DNA of 64,000 nt from Branchiostoma floridae. Taxonomy: Eukaryota > Chordata > Leptocardii > Amphioxiformes > Branchiostomatidae. The DNA is taken from contig NC_049994.1 in assembly GCF_000003815.2 (NCBI RefSeq), positions 4,040,254 through 4,104,253 of the forward strand. The letters run 5' to 3'. Below are positions 1 to 13,200 of the stretch, one piece after another. The position numbers were made by a program, and so were the translations under genes. The first letter of the stretch is position 1, and every line of letters starts with the position of its first letter. The notes under the pieces were generated by a model. The model worked only from the letters and a program-made list of their open reading frames with translations, was not told where the DNA came from and did not search any database.

Positions 1-870
1 TGAAGCCATATTCTAGAGTTAGTCTCTAGTGACCGGGGTAATATTTTACAGAACTGACTAACAACACAATAGCTCTGCTTTGAAACCTGGAAATGAAGGC
101 ACCTTCTACAGCCAGTCTCTAGTAACTAGGTCAAATGTTTACAGAGCTTACGTACAACACAACAGCTCTGCTTTGAAACCTACTTTAGCTTGTTCCATCA
201 TCTAAGAAATGAAGCCATCTTCTACAGCCAGTCTCTTGTGACTGGGGTAATATTTTACAGAGCTGACATAGAACACAATAGCTCTGGTTTGAAACCTGCA
301 AATGAAGGCATATTCTACAGTCAGTCTTTATTGACTGGCCTCTGAGCTTACTTATAAAACGTCTGCTTTGAAACCTCCATAAGCTTGTTCGGACAGCTCA
401 ACAATGAAGGCATCTTCTACAGTTAGTCTCTGGTGACTAGGTTGAAGGTTTATATGGTTGACCTACAACACAGTGGAGTTGAATACAAACCTCCGTTAAC
501 GTTGTCAACTAGTAAAGGTATCTTCCCATGCCCATTCTCTGGTAACTGAGTTAAAGGTTCACAGAGCTGACTTATAACAAAATCGCCCTTCTTTCAAACC
601 TTCGTTAGCTTGTTCCAACAGCTCACCAATGAAGGCATCCTCTACCGTCAGTCTCTGGTGACTGGATTGAGGGTCTATAAGGTTGACATGACTTACAACA
701 CATTGGGGTTGACTACCAAACTCCTTAAACGTATTCCATCAGCTAACCAATGGAGGCATCTTTCACACCCATTCATAGCCTGAAGTCTAGCCAGCCTTGT
801 TGTGCTTATAAACACAACAAGGCTGGACTCAAGGCTAACTCATTCTCTGTTAGCTGAATTAAATGTTTAC
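1..870. repeat. Degenerate tandem repeat, about 95-120 bp units
   Basis: A block reading roughly 'tctacagccagtctctggtg' recurs near 14, 107, 218, 312, 415, 519, 641 and 751. It is followed each time by a variant of 'acagagctgac' and 'tttgaaacct'. Spacing varies from about 93 to 122 bp, so this is an old, diverged minisatellite that probably continues off the left edge. No coding potential is seen. Confidence 0.75.
791..826. repeat. Perfect 14-bp inverted repeat (hairpin)
   Basis: CCAGCCTTGTTGTG at 791-804 is followed after 8 bases by its exact reverse complement at 813-826. It sits at the right end of the degenerate tandem array. It may be a foldback remnant; nothing supports a small-RNA gene. 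Confidence 0.6.
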
Positions 871-2034
871 ACTAACTTTAAAAAAAAACCTCCTTGACTG
901 TGTTCCTGATTCCTACTAGGATTTCGCCTTCATGTTTGGTATAGAGAAACAAAGAGAAAGAGGCTTTACGATAGAGACATTACGATAAAGACATTCCTCC
1001 GGAACTACCAGACCCAGCCTAGCCCTTTTGTATGACAGCTCTGATGATGTAAGTGGCTTCAACTTTACGACTTAAAAAGTTCGAAAACAAATCGCTGATG
1101 TAACATAAGCCAAGTAGTAACGCCACTGAACTTGAAACGCGAACGGGCTTAATGTACAACGCAACGTTAACGACGGAATTATTCCTGATTTTCACAACTT
1201 TAAACAGCACTTTTTTGGTTGACGTTGACACGGGTACATGCTTAGCAAACTGTGTATGTAAAAGTTTGGCGCAACATCGTATTCAACTCTACAGTTCGAT
1301 AGTTTGAATTCGCCCGCAAGTTCCTATAGTCAAAAAGTCAAATAGCTTGAAGCTTCGATGCTAATATGAATTATGAAGGTTAACTAACAATGCTTATTAT
1401 GCCATAAGAAGTTAAAATAAAGTAATCTTAGCTAGAAGGTATGATTTAAGATACAATCCTGAAGGATTCTCGTTAAAATATCAGATTGCCTCCGCCCAAT
1501 TTCAGTAATTGCTTGTAAACACCGCAAGCATGGCTGCAGGTTGCTCGATGACAAAACACCATGGTTATCGGAATAAGCTGAGTCCTCCGATAATTCGGCC
1601 CTCAGGACCAAGTGAACAGACGAGATACCGTCTACAAAGATATCATCTCTTGACCTAAGAGGTCCAGACGAGTCGTAAAGGATGGTTGAAATCCCATTGC
1701 AATCGTTAACTGTGCGAGACGTTTTGATGACTGGCCAAGATGCATGGACTGATGCAATGATCCAATAGCTTGCCACGGATCCTTGGCATTAGAGACAATT
1801 GCAAATTAGTTGAGTGTTTCATATCATAAGAAACACAGAAAATTGTAAGTTCTAAATTGTAAAAGACCAAACGTCGGAATGCCCAAAAAAAAACCATTAC
1901 AACTCTTTCATTAGTTAAAGGGCTAATTACCTCTGTCTTCTTAGTTTAGCTAACTAGGAATGCAAACTGAAACCTAACTCTCTGATTGGTTGACCCACTT
2001 ATTGCCGTTTTTTCATTGATAGAACCGTTAATTG

Positions 2035-2766
2035 TCATTCTCATTTAGCGAAACCTATTCGCCATTCTCTCACTGGTTGAACAGCTAAACATCATTCTCC
2101 AATAGTGATGGTCAGCAGTCAGAATCGATTCTTTTACATCTGATACATAGAAATATGTTTTTAACAATCTATCAAAATACACAGTATTAGATTCTTTATC
2201 ACTTATGTTCCTACACTTTCTCATCGATGGTACCGTTCATTTTCATTCTCATTTAGCGAAAACTATTTGCCATTCTCTCATTGTTTTTTTTTATTGTTTT
2301 TTATCGAACAAACACATTAAGGCAAAATAACAGACGAGTAGCGGCCCACTCAAGTTAAGACAACTTATATCGGTACCGCTATTAAAAGAAAAATAAGACT
2401 AACATGTGATTGACAAGATGCAATAAATCTGTACTAATGGTATACTAAGTATATTGACTGGTGGAAGCGCAAGTCCTGGTACCCCCCCCCCCCCGGAATT
2501 TTGGTAGGTCACGGGAAAAACATGGTTAGAAACGGCCAGTTTGCACAATGAAGTTCTGAGTTGAAGACATAATCAAACAGTTTGTGGAATAGTTGCAAAG
2601 GGAAGTACCAAAAAGTAGTAAATGTTTGATTTCACCATCAGAAAGAGAGAAAATATCTCATTGTTTGAACAGCTAAATGGCATTCTCATAAGGTAGATAA
2701 CTGTTATGGAGAGCAGTCCTAATCAATTCTTTTACATCTGATGCATAGAAATGTATATGTCTCAAT
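2035..2766. mobile_element. Local duplication split by a 3'-truncated retroelement insertion
   Basis: Sequence at about 2035-2160 is repeated at 2222-2286 and again at 2656-2766, so the second copy is interrupted. The interrupting segment (about 2287-2655) is flanked by the 11-bp direct repeat 'tctcattgttt' at 2276-2286 and 2656-2666. It begins with a T-rich run, as expected for the poly(A) end of a retroelement inserted on the minus strand. The insert encodes nothing recognisable. Confidence 0.6.
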
Positions 2767-3329
2767 TAATTAGAATACATAAAATCTAAAATGATATAAT
2801 GACGACAACCATTTTGTGAATCATTTCTGCCTAAGCCTGTTTCCATAAGTAGGGGCACACCAAGCCTTGCAGAAGCGTTAAGGGCACAACATGCCTACTC
2901 GGTGCTTGTAATTGGATTAGAAAATTCGATAATTTGTGTATGCTTGCAGCTGTTCAGTCAAATGGCCTACCCTGGCGCTGTCAGCAAATCGTTATATCGG
3001 AATGGTAATTTGATTGATTGGGTTGTGATGGATATGAACGTTTGACTTTGCAATATTCATCAACGGAAGAATGTATGTTACAGTATGTACGTACATCACG
3101 TATATCAAGTTAAGATAGTACATAATATAAGGGTTTAATTGTAGCTAGCAATCGATGAATGTAAGAGCCGAATTTCCTAAAACATATATTTTCAGAACTG
3201 TAGGGATTGCCTGTCAATTTATTTCAGCTTTAATAAAGCATAAGACGAAGGCCACTTAATTGTAGATTGTAGCTTACATATAACAATTACAAATATATTA
3301 TTTCTAATCATATACGTAAGGTATTTTAC

Positions 3330-3488
3330 TTACTTTGACTATATGACTCGTCTATGTCGCAATATTTTTTTCTGTTATGTTAGATTAGTATACTGTTGTA
3401 TACTGTAAGTTGCAGATAGTTTGCAGTTTGCCATACATTGTACCAGTTACAATCGTTGCGCAATAAATCTGACTTGACTTGACTTGAT
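3330..3488 (+). mobile_element. Putative LINE 3' end with (GACTT)n tail
   Basis: A 'caataaatctgacttgact' sequence ends in short GACTT iterations, resembling the 3' termini of non-LTR retrotransposons with simple-repeat tails. Only the non-coding tail is present. Related minus-oriented tail sequence lies near 8322-8345. Confidence 0.35.
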
Positions 3489-6327
3489 TAGTACAGACAA
3501 GTTCAATTTTCTTCTTCCTTTAGACCATACTATATAGACCAAACCCATCTCAGGCTATAGCTGAGGAAGAAAAAGTCGAACCTATGTATCTTAGAGTAGT
3601 TTAAGGAGGCATGTTCTTATTTAGTATTAGAAGTCATGTATGTCATTTTCCCATTTGTATGCCTATAAAAGTTACCATCCATTACTTGAATTTACTACAA
3701 CGGTTGCTAGACTCCTTGCATGCTCTAGAAGTCTGTCATATTGACCCAAATGCTCTTGTTGTGCCTAATAATGAGGATGAAATATTATCCTGCTAACAAT
3801 GCCTTGCAGTGCAAAATCAGCACCAAGAAACTAGCAATATTGTTTTGCTATGATAGTTGTCAAACAAGGCATTCATCATGTGACAAACGCAAACCCCACA
3901 ATGCACAGCACAATGTAAACATTCTTTATTATACAACCAGATGGCGTAGACCAATTAGAAGTCTCCCTTCATTATTCTCCTTGCTCACTCGGTAGTTTTA
4001 TTCCGTGGTTGTAGCAAATGGCCGAGTATTGTGAGACCATATACATCTCAGAGAGGGCGATTTGCCTTTAGTTATAGCCCTTTAGTTTGACAGGATCCTT
4101 ATAGCTAATCGTCAGAACAGAAGAAACAAGCTGAAACAGCAAAAGGCCATGTCTTAACACTCTTGCAACTTTTGCAGGCATCCATTTTCCGAGACAATCC
4201 TTCTTCATTTGGGGAAATCAAGACGTCAACGGTTTACAGTGAACGTAGATTTCTTTTCTAAATCGATCTGCATTTTGACAGCTAGTAAAGATTTCCTTTC
4301 TGACTTATATAAAAATGTTCTTTCTATACTACGATATGTTGTATAGAATAATTTATATCTTAAAATAGAATACTTTATCTTAAAGTTTTTGACGTCGTTC
4401 TTTATGCCTAATAGTGTATTTGTGAACTGAGTCCAATTTTCAAGGGAATTCAGGCTTTGTAGTAGCAGTTGTCCCAGCAGTGCACACAGAGACAGAAGAC
4501 AAATATCCACACATGACCTAATATCGATCCATACGCATCGTTAGAGAGAACTCCAAAAGGATGACGCCAAACAACATGTGTGAAATATAAATAATGCGCA
4601 AAAATTGGAACCGTCGGTGTAAAAGTTGAACAATCTCCATTGTACCGGACCTTGCACAGGCCCCTTAGCAGCCGGGTAATTTCAAAATAACTCTTTTATC
4701 CCGCCGACAATCAATACGAAATGTTGGAGGTCACCTCACGGTGATTGTACTCTAACGAGATTAGGATCCGCTGGGGATACTCTGCACACGTCTGGGACTG
4801 TCTTCCTGGGAAATTGATACGTATCTGATTTTGGGAGCCGCGAGTTTGATTTCATACGTCGTTCCCAGGGGCCCGACGACGACATTCCGGGAAGAGGTAA
4901 GTCTCGTCCCCAGCGTGGCCTTATATTGTGCCGGGACGCGAGGACTTTATGAACAATACATCAAATATTAGCAATAAAAAATATTGTGTATCGAATAGCA
5001 AGGCAGAAAGTAAAGGAGAGTAAAGTAAATTAATAGGGTTTTTTCCTGACTACAGTAGCGTACGGTAACAATGATTAGAATGGAAGCAAGGGAACGTTTA
5101 ACTTGTTACAGACGAAGCCAAATACTCACCTGTTTATTTGCTTACGATGAATATTATAAAAGGTACTGTTAACAAATCCGCAGTTGAACATTATTTGCGA
5201 TTGACAGCACTTTCACATATCAAAATATTACTCGCATACATATTCAAATATTGCTGTTTAATTGTAGATATTTTATCAAGATGTTTGTGATATTGTTGAA
5301 ATGTCAAATGGTATCTTATCCACATGAAAAAAATGTTGCATCCTGACTTAGCTTACATGCATTTTCGTACTCATTAAAAATTTCACATCTACATTATCTA
5401 TCACAGAAAGTCACTACGACTTCCATATACACACGTTGACTCTAACGATACAATTTAGTAATAATTTACATCAATCAGACGCCTATATATGAATGGAATT
5501 GAGAGTTCTAATGGCTTTAACAATATGCACTAACATAACATAATATCAAATGCTACATTGACAAGTATTTTTCCCGCAATGTCATCCAAGACAAATACAC
5601 AGCGCCGCCTGTCAGAATATTTTTGAACACATATTTGATTTGCTATTCTGTATATATTTCTTTCCGGATTGCGTCAATATTAGAATGTTTTAAGGGCTTA
5701 ACGCTATTGTAATGAAATGGCAAAGGATACAGCTACATGTGGGTATATATGTTTTAGATATGTTTTTTAAAAGCCTATTTGAATGCTACTTAACAGACAG
5801 TTTCGAAGCGGTGATGATTCAGGATAGATAGAAAACTTCAACTAGTCTCCCGATGCCCCCTGTCAGTTTGGTATAAAATTGCACACAGCTACACTAGTTT
5901 TTAGACTTTCATAAGTAATCTCTTATACATTATAAATGCTATCACTCTGTTGTCTAATGTATATCTACCAAGCAAACGTTAACAATCATCACTCTTAATC
6001 TGTTTGCAGAACTGCATGTAGTACAAAGTATTTACACATTGAAATAGGTCGTGCCGACACAGTTTTAACATCAAATCGGCTTAATTTGCTCGCTTCCTGA
6101 CTTGCATATCTAAAAGTAGCTTAAAAGCATATTTGCACTCATTACAAATTACACATAAGCCATTGCATTTGTACAATGTAAGAGGTCTGTTTCTTTACTT
6201 TCGCAATTCAATATCAGCTTGACACTATGAATTTTGTGAAAATTTACTGTACATATGTTATCCAATTCAAGAAGTCAAATATCCTGGACTTTTCTTTAGC
6301 ATCTCAAGCATCTAATAAGAGTCAAAA

Positions 6328-6541
6328 TTACTGTAAATGCATTAAAGTTTGTGGGGATTTACTTTCTCGGAAGCGGGGAAAAATGGAGTGTTCTGGGTGG
6401 TTTTTAGTTCGCGGTAGCGTCATAGACACAGTCACATACTGTAATGGAAACATGTTTGCTGTGGTTTTGAGTTCGCGGTGAATTGGCAACGCGAAAACCG
6501 CGAACATAAAACTACCACGAACATTTCTGCATTTACAGTAA
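6328..6541. mobile_element. Small terminal-inverted-repeat element (MITE-like)
   Basis: TTACTGTAAATGCA at the left end is the reverse complement of TGCATTTACAGTAA at the right end, giving a unit of about 214 bp. Short open frames on both strands inside it are artefacts of this palindromic structure. It lies just downstream of the receptor 1 stop codon. Confidence 0.7.
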
Positions 6542-6632
6542 GTCATAAAATTAAACTCCAAACTTGGAGTGGATGGTGTGAAGGACTATATCAGTTGATA
6601 TTGAGATATCAATGCATAACAGTGCTTGACTG

Positions 6633-6638
6633 TTTATT
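6633..6638 (-). promoter_or_regulatory. Candidate poly(A) signal of receptor 1
   Basis: On the minus strand AATAAA occurs about 28 bases past the receptor 1 stop codon. It would give a very short 3' untranslated region; a downstream alternative cannot be excluded. Confidence 0.4.
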
Positions 6639-6665
6639 TTAGCATTTTTTCCCTTTCAAATTCTG

Positions 6666-7243
6666 TTAGTCAGTTCCGTCACTTAGAATATTTTCCCTTT
6701 GACGAAGTACTAAATCATCTCTTTCCAGAGAGTCAGTTGGGACACTTCCATAAGAATCCTTAACAAGCACCTCCACTTCATCTTCCACAACTACTTCTTC
6801 AACATCTAAATCACCTGATGGAGATGGGGGTCCCAACCACTCGTGCAAATTAGCCCAAAACCTTTCCCTAGCCATAGGTTCAGTCCAGTCCAGATATGTA
6901 CGCAAGGCAATTTTTTCTGGTATCTTACATTCTTCATACTTCACGACAACAACACAGTTTTTCATTTGGTCAAGTTTCCGTTGGTAAGTAAGGACTAATT
7001 CATGCATGCACCATCCACTCTTGATAAAGTTTTTGGACATTACCAGAATCACCTTACGGCTTTGGTAAATGGCATTGGCTATATTATCAAGTATTGGTTT
7101 ACCTAAGATAAAATCACGAATATCGAGACATACACTGTAACCGTTACTTTCCAGATTGCCTAACAGGTCATCTCTAACCCAGGAAGCATCCGCGCTGCTG
7201 TACGAGATGAACACGTCATAGTGGTGACTTTCTTCACTAGATC
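6666..7243 (-). CDS. Receptor 1 exon 15: TIR domain and C-terminal tail
   Basis: The exon begins after a CAG acceptor and encodes [16 protein letters not shown] and the rest of a complete TIR. Box 1 is YDVFISYSS. The box 2/BB loop is [12 protein letters not shown], the alphaC region [14 protein letters not shown], and box 3 contains [10 protein letters not shown]. The pattern matches TLR2-type TIRs (RDFxxGK, NFxxSxWCxxEL, YLxW, FW), but the BB-loop proline usual in TLRs is Leu. An acidic spacer rich in Glu, Asp and Val follows, then the conserved end [21 protein letters not shown] domains normally act as adaptor-recruiting modules; whether this one binds MyD88-type adaptors is not shown. Confidence 0.93.
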
Positions 7244-10200
7244 CTGAATAAAATACACATTATCGCTTCAGTAGAATGTTGTCTTCAGATTGGTATAACC
7301 CAACTAAAAAAGGCAACCATTTTGGTTCTCCAAAATGAGTAACAAAAAAAAATAGATAAATGAAGCAATGTACTCACTTTCCATTTGCTCAATGTTCTTC
7401 AAGGTCACACGCACGTCTCTTTCAAAGACCATCTGATTGATCCATGGGGCAATATACTTAACAAGGAGTATGGTTATCATGACCGCATATATAGAGTTGC
7501 CCACTGTGCAAACAGAAGATAAGAGAGTATTCAACAGTTGCAAGTATACTGTCTAACCGTCACAACGCTTATGGCTAACTTGCTCAGTAGCAAATCAAGG
7601 AGACATTTAACACAAATTATCTACAATGACCTAATTAACAAAATTGAACATGCATCAAGGTTAAGGCAATTGGTGATGAAAATGATTGTGTCAATTCAAG
7701 AATTGGTAGGCTTTGATCCATGATACAGTGTGATGTCGACTGCAGCTGCAGTTGCCATAATGCAATCTTTTAACTGTCTATAATTTAATAATTCCTGAGT
7801 AGTTACTGACGCATGGACACAATGCCTTCTTTTTTCTTTAGTGAACAGCAAGCTGAGAATATGAAGCAACTGCATGTTTGGTGTAGAGAGAGGATCAAAT
7901 ATGAATTTTCAAAGTAAACAGTCATACGACATCCTCAGCAAGATATCTGTGCCTAGTGTTATATTCATGGTTTATTCATACATATACACATACATATACA
8001 TATACATATACATACATGGACATACCAAACATTGCAGCCTGTTATACCTTGCTGTAAAACCGGCTGGATTAAGTTAGTTTTAGCCTTAGAATAACAACCT
8101 TGATATATGCAACATAACATACCTATCAGTAGCAATGAAGCAAAGCTCATCCTTCGAATGGCATCAGCTTGGATACGAATTTTGTCCTTATAGAATTCCT
8201 GATTGTTGGCCAACACTTTATTTCTGTTCAAGAGGTCGTTTACTGCGGAAAGAGAGAACAGTTTAAGTCTTGATGAATTCATGGCACAACAGAAATAGTT
8301 GTTTTTGGAAATCAATGTTGACTTGACTTCGACTTTATTGATGATGAGACAAGTCATTACATGGAACTGCCTGGACAGCTTTGGGCTGGTAGCAGCAGAC
8401 CCAACAAATATGTGGACGAACTTACAAAGACTTCATCACAAGAAACATTACAATATAATACAATGATATAAAAATAACCAATAACTATAAATTTGTTATG
8501 CATCTACAGATATCGAAGAAATTTATCTATGCCATTTATAGCCTGCCTAAAAGATTGGAGTAGGTGGAAGGTATGTATGAGTTGATTTTAGATTTAAGAT
8601 AAATCTAGATTAAGATTAAGAATGTTGCATATCAAGATATTAGGGAAAGCAAGCAATGAGTTGGAAACGCAAAATACAAGCTTATGTATGTGTAGGGTAA
8701 GTAGGATTCTTTAAGATGTCAGATATGTTCCATTTTCAAACAAAACATGTAATTGGTAATGGTTACATGTATGTGTACCAATAAGGATAATATACACAAA
8801 AACAGAAATTCAATTTTGTTACCTTGCTCCGTCAAGTTGTGAGGTTCAATGGAAAAGCTTTCTAGGGCCTCTAACGGAGCATTTGATATTTTACCATCGT
8901 CTTTGGAGCGACACTCATATGTTCCAAAAGCTTCTAGGTTGTCAGCATTCACATTGCACCATAGGAAGGGAACTAGCTGTTTCCCATCCCAGAACCTTTG
9001 ACTAATAAGTGTCGCGAAGTTGTCGTCATCTCTAATCTGAAAAAAATGTACACGGAATGCAGACTAGAACACCTTCATTGTGTTATTCTTTTCTTAATGT
9101 ACATCATTCAGTCCCACATTCAAGCCCACGGTGTCTCTCTCCCTCTCTAAGTATGTTCTAATTATGATAATCGGGCTAATGACCCGCTTTTCTTCAGTGT
9201 GAACGGTGCCATAATTCATGGTAGATTCCTAAAACAGCTTCATAAACGACAAATATAAATGTAAAAGCCAGACAGAGAGCGAGAGAGACAGAGAGAGAGG
9301 GAGAGAGAGAAAGAAAGAAATGGATTATAATAATTATACAATTATAATCTACACGTACCTGTACCCCGTTCCGATACCATGACAATTGTGATACTTCGTC
9401 CGTAGTAGTAAGGATATCTTTAGGAGAGTGACATGGCAGGTACATCAATGTGCCCAGCTTTATCTGCAGTCCTGCATGTGCATAAACATGTATCTTATTG
9501 AGACAGCACACACATGTACACGCACGTGCAATCTCGCTAACCCAAACCAACGGGTGGATTACAAAAAGTAAAAATGGATTCTGTAAGAATTAGGCAATAA
9601 CGGTACAGATTGTATTGAAATCAAACTTACGGTTTAGACCTAGAGGTCTCCAAATTGTACTCGGGGTGATCTGGAATGTGTTATGGAAATAGAGACCCCT
9701 GAAAAACATCAATACAAACATCTTATATATTTATGCCAAAGTTTCCAATCATTTCTGCTGAAGCCGGCCAGAAGGGAAAAGAAACTACGAACAAAATTAA
9801 TGTATATGCAGTAAGACGTTAAGAGGAAAGTACTGATTTCTTTCAAATTGGCACTTGCATTACACATACCTGTCAAAATAAGTTGAGTTTGCAGTAATGT
9901 CTATAGCACTTGGATCTCGGAGACCATCTTTTTCCAGAATGCAGTCGTAAATACCAAAGGAAGTCGGGTCCTTAACCTCAATTTCGAAGATTGCTGTGAC
10001 AATGGCGGCTCCATCATCTTCTACTGGTATGACCTCAACGTCTGGCCTTAAAAGCTGCAATACACAAGTTAATAGTTAATTGGGCGTTGAATTAAAATCT
10101 TGTACGCATTAAAACCAACTAACAGAACACCCGAGTGATCATTCAATTGATGAACATTATGTGATTGCTTACAGCCGACTTTTACAACAAAGAATATATC

Positions 10201-13200
10201 AGGCACAACATATTTTAGTTTCTTTAGTCATATCAAAGATTGCATTGATCATGAATCCATGTTTAGGGCGTGTCTACTTTTGTTGTTATAGACAAAGACG
10301 TCACCGTATCAAAACCATTTGTAGCGACCGCAAAAGTACTTACTTCATTTCCTTGTGATGTAACGACAATTGCATAACGATCCACTTCTCTGTGCTCGAT
10401 AAGAAATGCACAGCCGTGTTTAGTTGTTGTCCTCATCCAAGAGGGAACTTAAAAGAAAAGGTGGAAACAATTCTCTGTTATCTTTGCAAATTCCTCATAC
10501 AATATATGTAGGATCAAGTAGGTACCGGCACGGTGTACTAGTAGTACAAAATTGTTTTTCTTGTTGGACCGGCCCAGAAACCGACTTGGGGGTTCATACT
10601 AGTCAAAAGCTAAATGCTAGTACATTGTATTTGACTTTTGACTGGTATGAACCACCATAGACTTGAAGGAACTTTTTTGATGAACTTAGTTCACCAACAT
10701 TTGCGAAGAAATGCAAATAGTCCTCCTCAAATGACCTTTTATTTTACCAAAGAGATTGATTATGTCGAAGATATTCTTTTCATACAGTACATACATGGAC
10801 CACTTCAGCATGAATGCTTGATATATATCATGACATGTCCAAAATACTTAGTATACATTTTGAACGAGTTATAGCCTCCGTAAATTTGGAGGTATGTACT
10901 TTACATTTAAAACAGTCACTATTGAAAAAAAATTGGTAGTAACTGTATTCATACGTGACTGATGAACCTCTTCAACAATGAAAACTCCTTAAAAGAATAC
11001 TTAGAAAATGACACAGAAACTCTAAATAATTCATGTTTTTCGTTACATGTTTACATGACTCAACAATTTTTTAAACTTAAAATTCAATGGGATTTATGAT
11101 TTTAAGCTCTCACAAAGAAAGTTTCAAATAAAATATCTATTTTGCATATCAATTTACAGCTAAGAAACAAAAACCTCTCCAGCAAGATTTCTGTAGTGTC
11201 ACTGACACCAGTGTCACTGCATGGCTGTCTAAACGTCTGACCGTTTCCAAAATCATATCCAGTCGCTTGAGTAACTGATTTTTTGGCATATATTATTACC
11301 TGGTTGTCTAAACTTCATCGACCTAAAAGTTCATATAATTTGGCCCAAACATGGAAGTAGAGTGAGGCATTTATGTTCAAATGCAGGAAATTTAAAATTA
11401 AGAAGAGTCATGATCAAGAAACATTTAACAAAACATTAAATTACCTTTCCTCCCGCGTCTCTTTCCCCTATAACTTAATCATAATATATAAGATTAAAAG
11501 GAAAATATCTCAGTGTATCAAGATGGACATACCTGTATGTGGCTGCAGGACCGTAGGTGATTCGAATATCAACATGTTGGAAGACTCGGACCATGACTGA
11601 TTCTTACAACCATGATGCGTTGGTCTTATCACGCACTGGTATTCTCCATAGACTTCCAGAGTTCTCTTCAATGAAAAGGATGCCTGCACTGTCCCGTCCG
11701 GGGAGACGGACGTTTCTTTTGAAGCAATCTGAAATAGAAAAAAAATCCACCTTAACCCTTGATTTTCAGACATACATATAGACAGGGCTTTTTTGGCCCA
11801 CTTCCTGTAACTCGATCTGAAATATCATATATGACCACCAAATTCTAAGAGGATGATTTACACGTAAATGTAGAGATCATACAGGAAAACCTGTACTATG
11901 TATTGTACCTTACCAGTGTATATTGTATGTACTATGTATGTACTATGTATCTATGTATGTATGTATGAAAATCTACATTTGTAAGTATACAACACAAATT
12001 TAATAAAGAGTAGCTAGACCTTTTGACTGATCAAGCCAGATCCCTAATTATCATTGATCTTGGAGGCTGTGTAAGGTGGTTGCCTGTCGCAAAATTAGGG
12101 AGCAAAAATTACCACCACGGGGGCAACAGTTGCCACGGTTTTATTAGCCATGTTTAAGACTAGAGATGGCCTTCATCGTGCCGCTTTATACTTTCTCTGG
12201 TATTCTAAACTTTTACTATCAAAACAAGACAGGGGCGTTGACTGTCAATTCTAGTCCACCTTGCTTATCAAATTATTGTACGAAAAATGACTGCTATAAA
12301 CATAACTATTGTTCAATGTCTTCCTCGTTATCTATCCGACCTGTTGTAAGGAAAAGCTGCCCACTTTTTAAATGTCCCAACATGTGTAGGTACATATTGT
12401 ATCATACCTATTTGATGTAGCCAATAATGTAAATCATTTCTCTGTACTGTGTAAATCATTTCAAAAAGTTAAAGCGTACTGCTATAACAAAACATTACCC
12501 TTTCCGGTAATGTTTGTTACCTGCCCTGCAATATATAAAATCAATGGGAAAAAGGAATAAGATGACATTTCATTTTTATGGCTGTGATTAAGAGAGAAAT
12601 TTTCCTGAACAATGTGGTAGGTTTGACTGAAAATTGAGCTGATTGATTTTTTGAACCATAATCGCATATCCTAATGAGAACGAAGCACACAAATGATTTT
12701 ACACTCATTTTGATACTTGGGTACAATGACGTTATGTAATTTTCTTGGGTACACCAAGAACTACAGACAAATATCTCACCTCTTTATGATGATCCTTGCG
12801 AAGAACAACTTCCCATGTTTTCCCAATCGTACCAGTCAGACTAGCTGGCAAGGACCGTTTTTCAAAGAGGCAGGAAACGTGTGCTCCTTCAGCATTTGTA
12901 AAAGCTCTATGCGGTTTTGTCGCATAGGCTGAAACAAAAAAAAGAGTAGGGTATGGGTAGCTTAACGTGTGGCCCAAGGGCTATAGAAATAAAGATGAGC
13001 ACTGACCCGTATGAACCTGATCATAACTTTCTGTTGACTTTAACTTGATATCACTTTTGGAAAACATTATGGAAAAATGTGAAAATACGTGTCTTATATT
13101 AGCGCGATTATAATGAATCTAAATGAAATATACAGATATTTGTTGAGCACATTTACCCTTCATCCTGTAAAATGGTGAGCACTTTTACCCTACATCCTTT

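Larger units (their letters stand above)
871..6327. other. Intergenic DNA downstream of receptor 1, no convincing gene
   Basis: AT-rich sequence with mobile-element debris (separate entries at 2035-2766 and 3330-3488) and a run of 13 C at 2482-2494. The longest open frame is a 114-codon minus-strand frame at 1432-1776. It lacks a recognisable domain, good splice context or a nearby AATAAA, so it is not called as a gene. The stretch at 5640-6130 resembles the 3' flanks of receptors 2 and 3 and is probably part of the duplicated unit. Confidence 0.5.

Noticed and set aside
1432-1776. 114-codon minus-strand open frame
   Set aside because: No domain recognised, no matching exon neighbours, no convincing start or poly(A) context. 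Left as intergenic.
4226-4510. 94-codon minus-strand frame beginning with a hydrophobic stretch
   Set aside because: It could mimic a signal peptide, but no donor in a suitable phase and no partner exons are seen; the second half is AT-driven Lys/Tyr sequence.
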